The position numbers and the translations under genes were made by a program. From assembly GCA_021295775.1 (NCBI GenBank), contig JAGWBS010000027.1, positions 1 through 48,407 of the forward strand: a DNA stretch of 48,407 nt. The letters run 5' to 3'. This DNA is from Pseudomonadota bacterium. GTDB taxonomy: Bacteria > Myxococcota_A > UBA9160 > SZUA-336. This document shows, piece after piece, positions 1 through 6,627 of this stretch; within the stretch, counting starts at the first letter, position 1; each line of letters starts with the position of its first letter. Under the pieces are notes generated by a model. That model had not been told where the DNA came from. It was given only the letters and a program-made list of their open reading frames with translations, and did not search any database.

Positions 1-2267
1 TCGATCCGCGTCTTGGCCTCCGCCTCCGAACCGACCCGCAGAGAGGACGGAAACACCTGCACGTGGTTCTCTTCGCGGGAGAGAAGCTCGGATTCCTCCA
101 ACCAGGAGACAGCCGTTCGGACGCGTGTGTCGTCGGTCGCGGAGTCTCGCTCGAACGCACCGTCTTCGTCCTCGCCGAGAATTTCTCCGGGGGTGGCAAC
201 AAGTTCGCCGTTCGCATGTTTCTTGCGGTCCAGGTTGCGCAGCGCTTTCAGGACACCCTGAATCTCCCGCCGCGCGAGTCGGGAGCGGGCGGAAAGACCG
301 AACTGCCGCTCGACGTCGTCCGGCGTGTAGAGCAGCACGCAACGCGCCTCTTCTCTGTCGCGGCCGGCACGCCCGGCTTCCTGCATGTAGTTCTCCAACG
401 AACCGGGGATGTCGGCGTGGACCACCAGTCGCACGTTGGGCTTGTCGATGCCCATACCGAAGGCGTTGGTAGCGACGATCACCCGCAACTCGCCGCCGAT
501 GAAGCGCTGCTGCACCGATTTTTTGGTCTCCGGTGGCAAGCCGCCGTGGAAGTGGTCGGCAGCGATGCTCTTGGCGCACAGGAACTCGGCAAGTTCCCGG
601 GTTCGCCGCTGCGTGGCGCAGTAGACAATGGCTCCGCCGAGCGAGTCCTGTGGCAGGTCGGCCGTCAGGATCTGGTGGACATGGGCGAACTTCTCGCCTC
701 CGGTCGTCTGTACCACCGCGAACTCCAAATTGGATCGCCTCGTGCCGCCGTCAAAGACCGCGAGTCCGATGTCGAGCTTCTCGCGAAAGTGCGAGAGAAT
801 CTCGTCCTTCACGTCGGGCTTGGCGGTGGCTGTTAGGCACATCACAGGCGGCCGCCGCAGTTCCTTCCCCGCCCTCTCGCCGATGAAGCGAGCCACGAAG
901 CGATAGTCGGGGCGAAAGTCATGGCCCCAACGCGACAGGCAGTGCGCCTCGTCCAGGACCCAGGCGCCGATCTCGCGCTGGTCCAGCGCCCGGCGTACGG
1001 ACCTGTTGCGAAGCTGCTCTGGGGAAATGAGAAGGAGAGCCGCATCGCCCAGGCGCACCCGGTCCAGCGCATCGGCCCGCTCGGGCATCGACAAAAGCCC
1101 ATTGACGGTGACGCAGGAGACAATCCCGCGCCTCTCCAGCCCCGCCACTTGATCCGCCATCAACGCCACCAAGGGCGAGATGACCACGGTCAGCGCGCCG
1201 GTCTTGTCGTAACGGGAAAGGGCGGGAATCTGGTAACAGATCGACTTCCCGGTACCCGTTGGAAGAATGCCGAGAACGCTTTTTCCGGCCATTGCCGCTT
1301 CGACGATGGCCTGCTGCATGGGCTTGCCCGCGCCGTCTACGGGCTCTGGCCGAAAGCCCGCAAAACCGAACCAGCGATCAAGTTCTTTGACGGCATCGTG
1401 CCGTTCCCGACACCAGGTACAAGCCGCGTCCATACAGCGCGTGTCGCGCAGGCGTTGAACCAACCGCCCCGCCTCCGGAAACTGGTGCCGGACCCAGGGC
1501 GGCATGACCGAGTTGCTCCCGCACACCGACAACCAGGCCAGTGCATAGGCCAGCGCCCAGGCATGTCGCTCCGTATCCGCCAGGATCTCCTGGCACTGTT
1601 TCAGGCAAACCATGCCGGCGAGTCGCTCTCGAATCGCTGCGTTCACTTCGACCTCGACAGGTCGAGGTGCGTCTCGCAATGCGGCAAAGAAAGCTTCGAA
1701 TCCCTCTCCCCCGGGTCCCGTCGTTGTGAGCCAGTGCCAAGCCAGGAGCAAGCCAGGTGCCACTTTGTTCAGCGCTGCCCACTGGTCCTTGAATACCTCC
1801 AGCGAGAGTCGGGCATCCAGTTCCGGGTCGTTCACCCGCCCGCGTTTTAGTTGTCCGTCTTGATAGTGTTTGACCAAGTGGTGATAGGGGTTGCGGGGAA
1901 AGGCCAGTGGATTGAGCCTCAACGTGTCGATGGCTGGCAACTTCAGCAGCCGAAGACCAGGATTCGCTGCCTCCAAGTGAGGCAGATCGAAGTCAATCAG
2001 GTTGTGGCCCAGCAGATAGTCTGCACCGCTGGAAAACTCGTCGAGCTTCTCCAACGCCCTTGCAAAGTCGCCGGCGCGGAAAGTCATGGATTGACCCGAC
2101 CTCGAACGCACCGCACCGAACGAGTGAATGCGCCCGTCCCGTCTGCCGACTTCGAGGTCGAGCGCAAGACAGTCGCCGGAAAAATCACCGGTATCCGGGC
2201 GTCGCTGCCGTTGGACTTGGGGATTCGATCCACGAGTGGCGTGGTCGGCGATGGGGCGAGATGTCAT
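1..2267 (-). CDS. DEDD exonuclease-RecQ helicase fusion, partial (C-terminus beyond window)
   Basis: I translated 755 codons on the minus strand from ATG at 2267 to the left edge without meeting a stop. Residues about 30-160 look like a DnaQ/ExoX-type 3'-5' exonuclease: D37-x-E39 in motif I, GHN followed by D92/D94 in motif II, and D151 in motif III. Asn146 sits where DEDDh enzymes have the catalytic His. A linker with C278, C283 and C286 follows. Residues 310-660 are a RecQ core: Walker A GTGKS (338-342), DEAH (439-442), LTATA (478-482) and motif VI QEAGRAGRD (629-637). Exonuclease plus RecQ recalls human WRN and suggests resection or repair, or a defence role (inference). The gene has more A/T-ending codons than its neighbours, which hints at transfer. 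It is divergent from the AlkA-like gene across 124 bp. Motif calls are secure; the biological role is open. Confidence 0.9.
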   Translation of the reverse strand, partial: MTSRPIADHATRGSNPQVQRQRRPDTGDFSGDCLALDLEVGRRDGRIHSFGAVRSRSGQSMTFRAGDFARALEKLDEFSSGADYLLGHNLIDFDLPHLEAANPGLRLLKLPAIDTLRLNPLAFPRNPYHHLVKHYQDGQLKRGRVNDPELDARLSLEVFKDQWAALNKVAPGLLLAWHWLTTTGPGGEGFEAFFAALRDAPRPVEVEVNAAIRERLAGMVCLKQCQEILADTERHAWALAYALAWLSVCGSNSVMPPWVRHQFPEAGRLVQRLRDTRCMDAACTWCRERHDAVKELDRWFGFAGFRPEPVDGAGKPMQQAIVEAAMAGKSVLGILPTGTGKSICYQIPALSRYDKTGALTVVISPLVALMADQVAGLERRGIVSCVTVNGLLSMPERADALDRVRLGDAALLLISPEQLRNRSVRRALDQREIGAWVLDEAHCLSRWGHDFRPDYRFVARFIGERAGKELRRPPVMCLTATAKPDVKDEILSHFREKLDIGLAVFDGGTRRSNLEFAVVQTTGGEKFAHVHQILTADLPQDSLGGAIVYCATQRRTRELAEFLCAKSIAADHFHGGLPPETKKSVQQRFIGGELRVIVATNAFGMGIDKPNVRLVVHADIPGSLENYMQEAGRAGRDREEARCVLLYTPDDVERQFGLSARSRLARREIQGVLKALRNLDRKKHANGELVATPGEILGEDEDGAFERDSATDDTRVRTAVSWLEESELLSREENHVQVFPSSLRVGSEAEAKTRI

Positions 2268-2279
2268 AGTTCGCTGCTC

Positions 2280-2285
2280 ACTCTA
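2280..2285 (-). promoter_or_regulatory. Candidate -10 hexamer of exo-RecQ gene
   Basis: TAGAGT on the minus strand lies 12 nt before the ATG at 2267, which would give only a very short 5' leader. No convincing Shine-Dalgarno sequence lies between. The same hexamer occurs on the plus strand upstream of the divergent glycosylase gene. Confidence 0.35.
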
Positions 2286-2357
2286 ACCAAAAAGCCCATC
2301 GTCTCTCGCGTCGCGCCGACCGGATCACGCATCCATTCTCTCATCACCCGACTCTCG

Positions 2358-2363
2358 TAGAGT
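2358..2363 (+). promoter_or_regulatory. Candidate -10 hexamer of AlkA-like gene
   Basis: TAGAGT sits 28 nt upstream of the chosen ATG (2392). Between them is the ribosome-binding site GGAGGT (2383-2388), spaced 3 nt from the ATG. This gene therefore appears to have a conventional short leader. Confidence 0.35.
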
Positions 2364-2391
2364 GGCCACGCTTCGGTCTTACGGAGGTCCC

Positions 2392-3327
2392 ATGCCCCGT
2401 TTTTCGCTTCCTCGCGCGCGCTTCGAGCTGAAGACGGACTCGCCGTATTCGCTGGAGCGGACCGCGGGGCGGTTTGCGCGCTTCGTGGAGCGGGTGGACG
2501 TGGTGCGGGACGGGGTCTACGAGCGGCTGCTGTGGCTGGGGCGGGAGGCGCTGCTGGTGCGGGCGAGGCAGGTCGGCCCGCCGAGCCGCCCACGGCTCGA
2601 GCTGCAGCTTGTGGGCAAGCCCGCGCGGCGGCGGGCGGCGCGGGCGGCGGCGGAAGAGTTGGCGGAACGGGTGCTGGGAACGCGGCACCGGCTGCGGGCA
2701 TTCTATCGGCAGGCCGCCGGCGACCCGCTGTTGTCGGAGGCGGTGCGCGCGGAGCGGGGTCTGGGTCTAGCGGGGCACGCCAGCCTGTTCGAGGCGCTGG
2801 TCACCTCGATCCTTTCGCAGCAGATCAACCTGAGCTTCGCCTACTCGATCCGCGCCGAACTGGTCGAGGCGTTCGGGCGGCGCGCCCGGATCGAGGGCGA
2901 GACGCGCTTCGCCTTCCCGAGCCCTCGCCGGCTGGCGCGCGAGTCTGCCGAGGAGCTGCGGCGCTTCCGGCTGTCCGAAGCCAAGGCGCGCGCGCTGCAC
3001 GGAGTCTCGCGAGCGTTCGCGAGCGGCGAACTCGACGAGGACGAATTGCGCGCGCTCGACGACGAGGCGGTGGTCGAGCGCCTGACCGCCCTGCGCGGCG
3101 TCGGGCGCTGGACGGCGGAGACCGCGCTGATCCGAGGGCTCGGCCGGATCGACGCCTTTCCCGCCGGCGACCTGGGCGTGGTCAAGTACCTGGCCCGGGG
3201 GCTGTTGGGTCACCGGGAATCCGCCAGCGAGGCGGAGATGCGCGCCTTTTCCGAGCGCTGGCGGCCGTTCCGCTCCTACGCGCTGATCTACGCCTACGCG
3301 GAACTCGCGCGCCGCAGGCGGGAATAG
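2392..3327 (+). CDS. AlkA-like DNA-3-methyladenine glycosylase (HhH-GPD)
   Basis: This 311-residue protein belongs to the HhH-GPD base-excision glycosylases, which flip out and remove alkylated bases. The helix-hairpin-helix is LTALRGVGRWTAE (231-243), and the downstream catalytic Asp lies in FPAGD (D260), as in AlkA and Ogg1-type enzymes. SILSQQI (139-145) is a conserved helix of the fold. There is no Cys cluster for an Fe-S site, which argues against Nth or MutY. ATG 2392 is preferred over the in-frame GTG at 2362 because GGAGGT lies just upstream. It is divergent from exo-RecQ and convergent with the Ltp gene (16-bp gap). No Ada domain is attached. The exact lesion spectrum cannot be read from sequence. 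Confidence 0.88.
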   Translation: MPRFSLPRARFELKTDSPYSLERTAGRFARFVERVDVVRDGVYERLLWLGREALLVRARQVGPPSRPRLELQLVGKPARRRAARAAAEELAERVLGTRHRLRAFYRQAAGDPLLSEAVRAERGLGLAGHASLFEALVTSILSQQINLSFAYSIRAELVEAFGRRARIEGETRFAFPSPRRLARESAEELRRFRLSEAKARALHGVSRAFASGELDEDELRALDDEAVVERLTALRGVGRWTAETALIRGLGRIDAFPAGDLGVVKYLARGLLGHRESASEAEMRAFSERWRPFRSYALIYAYAELARRRRE

Positions 3328-3343
3328 AACGGGTAGGACGCGC

Positions 3344-4489
3344 TCAGTCGGGGTCCGAGCCGACCACCCACATGGCGAAGTACTGGGCGTTGCCGCCGTA
3401 GGCGTGGCCCAGCGCCAGGCTGGCGCCGTCGACCTGGTGCTCGCCCGCCACGCCGCGCACCTGCATGGAGGCCTCCAGGAAGCGCAGCATCCCCGACGCG
3501 CCGATCGGGTTGGTGGACAGCACGCCTCCCGACATGTTCAACGGCAGGTCGCCGTCCAGTTCCGTCACGCCCTCCATGGTGAGCTTCCAGCCCTCGTTCT
3601 TGGGGGCGAGGTGCAGGTTCTCCAGCCACATGGGCTCGTACCAGCTGAACGGCACGTAGCACTCGACGCAGTCGAGGTCCTTGCGCGGGTCGCTGATGCC
3701 CGCCTGCCGGTAGACGTCGGCGGCGCAGTCGCGGCCGGCCTGGGGATCGACCGGATCGCGGCCGGGAAACTGGCCCAGCTCCGAGCGGACGGCCGTGCCC
3801 CGCACCCACGCCACGGGCTTGGAGTGTGCGCGGGCGGCCTTCTCGTTGCCCAGAATCATGCAGGCGGCGCCGTCCGAGGTCGGGCAGGACTCCAGCCGGT
3901 GCACCGGATACCAGAGCAGCGGCGATTCCTTGATCGCCTCTTCGGTCAGATTGGCCAGCTTGAGGTGCGCGTACTCGTTCTTGAGCGCGTTGCGGCGGTC
4001 CTTGAGGGCGACCCGGAAGCCGGTGTTCTCGGGAGCGCCCGAGTTCTCGCGGTAGCGCAGCATGTAGGGCGCGAACGCGCCGCCGGCGCCGGTGCCACCG
4101 GAGCGGCCCCCGGAAAGACCCCAGGTAGTGTCGCCCTCGGACTGCTTCTCCCAGCTGATCGTCAGCACCCGCTCGTGCACGCCCGAGGAGATCAGGTGCG
4201 AGGCCACGACCGCGGTCGAGCCGCCGACCGAGCCCGCGGTGTGCACGCGGATGTTCGGCTTGCCGGTCCCGCCCAGCGCGTCGGTCAGGTACAGCTCCGG
4301 CATCATGATGCCCTCGAACGGGTCCGGGGCCTTGCCGGTCACGACCGCGTCGACGTCCGACCAGTCCATGTCCGCGTCGGCCAGCGCCCGCTCGGCCGCT
4401 TCGCGCAGCATGCCGGCGATCGAGACGTCGTCCCTCACCCGGCGGTGGTGGGTCTGTCCTCCACCCAGAACCGCACAGCGCTCGGCCAT
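3344..4489 (-). CDS. Ltp-type thiolase-superfamily protein (second copy)
   Basis: This 381-residue lipid-transfer-protein/SCP2-type thiolase homologue is the last gene of a four-gene operon. Its fold signatures include LSTNPIGASGMLRF and LGHAYGGNAQY near the C-terminus. Where classical thiolases have the nucleophilic Cys, this protein reads HTAGSVGGSTA (residues 83-93), so it has no Cys there. Ltp2-type proteins of steroid degradation are retro-aldolases that cleave side-chain hydroxyacyl-CoAs together with a DUF35 partner. The lost Cys and the neighbouring DUF35 genes fit that role better than Claisen thiolysis (inference). Its ATG shares one base with the upstream gene's TAA, so translation is probably coupled. 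The much longer frame upstream of 4489 is antisense or out-of-frame noise. Confidence 0.82.
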   Translation of the reverse strand: MAERCAVLGGGQTHHRRVRDDVSIAGMLREAAERALADADMDWSDVDAVVTGKAPDPFEGIMMPELYLTDALGGTGKPNIRVHTAGSVGGSTAVVASHLISSGVHERVLTISWEKQSEGDTTWGLSGGRSGGTGAGGAFAPYMLRYRENSGAPENTGFRVALKDRRNALKNEYAHLKLANLTEEAIKESPLLWYPVHRLESCPTSDGAACMILGNEKAARAHSKPVAWVRGTAVRSELGQFPGRDPVDPQAGRDCAADVYRQAGISDPRKDLDCVECYVPFSWYEPMWLENLHLAPKNEGWKLTMEGVTELDGDLPLNMSGGVLSTNPIGASGMLRFLEASMQVRGVAGEHQVDGASLALGHAYGGNAQYFAMWVVGSDPD

Positions 4490-5580
4490 TATCCGTTCCC
4501 TCCCTCGAGCAGGCAGACCAGATTCTGTTGCAGGCAGGGCCCCGACTGAGCGTGGGCCAGCGCGCGCCGCGCGCTCCCGCTGCGGATGGCGTTGTAGGCC
4601 TCGCCGATGCGCAGCAGGCCCGTGACCATCACCGGATTGGCCGCCAGCGCCCCGCCCGACGGGTTGAGGCGCACGCCGTCTCCCAGGCCGAGCGCATCGA
4701 CCAGGATCTGCTCCTCGTGCGGGTACATCGCCGCCAGCTCGGCGACGTCGACGTCCCCCGGGCCGAAGCCGGCCTTGGCGGCGGCCTTCTCCCCGGCGAT
4801 GCGCGCCGATTCGGACACGGACAGGTCGCGCACGCCGAAGTAGTGCGGGTCGGCGCGGTGGTCGATGCCGCGCACGTAGACCGGCTCGACCCCCAGTTTC
4901 GCGGCCTTCTCGGCGGTGGTGATCAGCATGGCGGCGGCGCTGTCGGAGACCGGCGGGCAGGCGTGCGGTCGCAGCGGTCCGCGCAGATAGTCTTCGCGCA
5001 GCAGCTCGGCGGGGTCGACCTCGCCCCGGACCTGGGCGTTGGGGTTCGAGAGCGCGTCGCGCCGCGAGCGCCCCGCGATCTCCGCCCACTCCGACTCCTT
5101 GCCCTTGCCCGCGTTCAGCACCGCCTGGGCCTGCAGGCCGGCGTAGGAGAACATGTCCACGCCGAGCGTCTCCAGGTAGTACGGATCGAGCCACAGGCTC
5201 ATCACTTCCTGCTGGTTGCCCAGCGAACTCTTGCCCGAGGCGTAGACCAGCACCGAGTCGATGTCGCCGTGCAGCAGGCGCACCCAGCCTTCGTAGAACG
5301 CCCAGGCGCCGTCGGCCTCGACGTGCGACTCGGAGATCGGCGGCCAGGCGGCCGTCGCCTCCAGCATCTGCACGAAGGTGAAGGTGGCGCCGGTCAGATA
5401 GTCGCAGCTCCCGGAGACGGTGAAGCCGATCTCGCGCCGGTCGATGCCGGACTGCTCCAGCACCCCGTTGATGCTCTCGACCAGCATCTGCGCTTCGGTG
5501 CGCGTCTCCTGGGCGACCGAGGGAACCTGCGAGAAGGCGACGATCGCCACGTCGCGGGGAAGATCCAGAATGTCAGCCAT
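4489..5580 (-). CDS. Ltp-type thiolase-superfamily protein (first copy)
   Basis: This 363-residue SCP2/Ltp-type thiolase homologue starts at ATG 5580, 11 nt after the upstream DUF35 gene. The nucleophile region reads HVEADGAWAFYEGW (residues 86-99) with no Cys. The C-terminal SGPCLQQNLV keeps a Cys in the CxG-like position, and NPSGGALAANP matches the family. The protein is only distantly similar to the next gene product, so the pair is not a recent duplication. It may be one partner of a heteromeric enzyme or a second aldolase with another substrate. With the two DUF35 genes the operon encodes two potential Ltp/DUF35 pairs. A true acetyl-CoA acetyltransferase is less likely because the Cys is missing. 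Confidence 0.82.
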   Translation of the reverse strand: MADILDLPRDVAIVAFSQVPSVAQETRTEAQMLVESINGVLEQSGIDRREIGFTVSGSCDYLTGATFTFVQMLEATAAWPPISESHVEADGAWAFYEGWVRLLHGDIDSVLVYASGKSSLGNQQEVMSLWLDPYYLETLGVDMFSYAGLQAQAVLNAGKGKESEWAEIAGRSRRDALSNPNAQVRGEVDPAELLREDYLRGPLRPHACPPVSDSAAAMLITTAEKAAKLGVEPVYVRGIDHRADPHYFGVRDLSVSESARIAGEKAAAKAGFGPGDVDVAELAAMYPHEEQILVDALGLGDGVRLNPSGGALAANPVMVTGLLRIGEAYNAIRSGSARRALAHAQSGPCLQQNLVCLLEGGNG

Positions 5581-5591
5581 CGCGGGGTCCT

Positions 5592-6134
5592 CTAGTACAT
5601 GTTCTTGGCGATGCTCGCCGGATCGGCGTCGGGCTCGCCGCTGGGCACCCAGTGCTGGATGCAGCTCGAGATCGCGCGCCCGCCCCAACTGTCCACGATC
5701 GTCTGCTGCCGATCCTCGGGGGGCCGCCAGACCGCCTTCACGCGCAGGCCCGCCCGCACCTCTTCGAACGGGATGTCCTGGATGCGGCACAGGCCCAGCG
5801 CGGAGCTGGCGCCGTCGAGCAGCACCTGCGCCTGCACGTAGCGCTCGGTCTCTTCCTGGCCGGGGTACTGGATCGGCTCGATGATGGTGAAGCCGGTCAC
5901 CACCCCGTGGTCCGACACCTCGACCTCGTCGTCGGCCGTGGTCGGGCTGCCGGTCATCAGGCAGTAGCCCTTCGGCGGCACGTAGACCAGACCGGACTGC
6001 TTGGACTTGTGGCCGATGATCCGGCCTTCGATCAGGCAGTCCATGAAACGGATGCCCACGTCGGTCGCCAGGGTCGTGTACTCCAGGGAGACGATCTCCT
6101 CCATCATCACGACCGGCGCTTGCTGCTCTGCCAC
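5592..6134 (-). CDS. DUF35 OB-fold protein, long form (acyl-CoA/aldolase partner)
   Basis: This is a 180-residue DUF35-family protein. Members pair with thiolase-like aldolases or synthases and often carry an N-terminal zinc ribbon followed by an OB fold. Here the ribbon is degenerate: the CxxC...CxxC pattern is reduced to GHKSKQSG followed by YVPPKGYC, so zinc binding is doubtful. The OB fold runs from about residue 68 (VVTGFTIIEP) to LRVKAVW. I chose GTG 6134, because GGGAG lies 6 nt upstream and the start is 11 nt past the preceding stop. The internal ATG at residues 10-11 is an alternative. It lies between the short DUF35 gene and the first Ltp gene, which supports function as an Ltp partner. 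Confidence 0.82.
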   Translation of the reverse strand: MAEQQAPVVMMEEIVSLEYTTLATDVGIRFMDCLIEGRIIGHKSKQSGLVYVPPKGYCLMTGSPTTADDEVEVSDHGVVTGFTIIEPIQYPGQEETERYVQAQVLLDGASSALGLCRIQDIPFEEVRAGLRVKAVWRPPEDRQQTIVDSWGGRAISSCIQHWVPSGEPDADPASIAKNMY

Positions 6135-6145
6135 GGCGCGCTCCC

Positions 6146-6580
6146 TCAGGCGATGGGTACGAAGCACTCGAGGTCGCGCATCCGCCCCGTGCGCTCCTCG
6201 GCGTATTGGGCCTTGACGCGCAGGCCGGCCGCCATGACGTCCCTGCTGCCGGCGTCCACCGCGTGCACCAGCGCCGAGTCGGCGCCGTCGATGCGGATGG
6301 TGGCGAAAGCGAAGGGCCGTTCCAGCGGGTGCTTGCGCTGCGGCTCGGACACCCAGCTCCAGCTCTCGACGGTGCCGTTGTCCGGCAGGTCGACCAGCTC
6401 TCCAGTGCGCTGACCGTTGGCCGGGTCGTACTCCAGCGGCGGACACAGCACGCGCCCCTCCGCGGTCTTGATGCCGACCAGGCGCCCGTCCCGCAGGCCG
6501 GTCAGGAACGCTCCGACGACCGGGCCGAGGGTGCGCTTGTACTTGAGTGCGAGGGTGAAGTTTTCGCTGGGTCGATCCAT
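6146..6580 (-). CDS. DUF35 OB-fold protein, short form
   Basis: This 144-residue DUF35 protein is the first gene of the DUF35-DUF35-Ltp-Ltp operon. As in its neighbour, the zinc ribbon is degenerate: IKTAEGRVLCPPLEYDP keeps the PP motif but only one Cys. The OB fold follows (VESWSWVSEP, FAFATIRIDGADSALVHAV, GLRVKAQY). In steroid side-chain degradation the DUF35 domain of ChsH2 binds and activates the Ltp2 aldolase; a like role is inferred here. The start is ATG 6580 with a TAGGAT hexamer 9 nt upstream and no obvious Shine-Dalgarno sequence, so the message may be near-leaderless. Confidence 0.82.
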   Translation of the reverse strand: MDRPSENFTLALKYKRTLGPVVGAFLTGLRDGRLVGIKTAEGRVLCPPLEYDPANGQRTGELVDLPDNGTVESWSWVSEPQRKHPLERPFAFATIRIDGADSALVHAVDAGSRDVMAAGLRVKAQYAEERTGRMRDLECFVPIA

Positions 6581-6589
6581 GGGGCGGGA

Positions 6590-6595
6590 ATCCTA
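6590..6595 (-). promoter_or_regulatory. Candidate -10 (TAGGAT) of DUF35-Ltp operon
   Basis: TAGGAT on the minus strand lies 9 nt before the ATG at 6580. It falls in the 47-bp gap after the DUF3604 gene, so the operon can be transcribed separately from that gene. The spacing resembles that at the P450, MDR, RND, MFS and M18 genes. Confidence 0.45.
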
Positions 6596-6627
6596 GCAGG
6601 CTCGGGGCGAACTTGGCGGCGGGCCGA

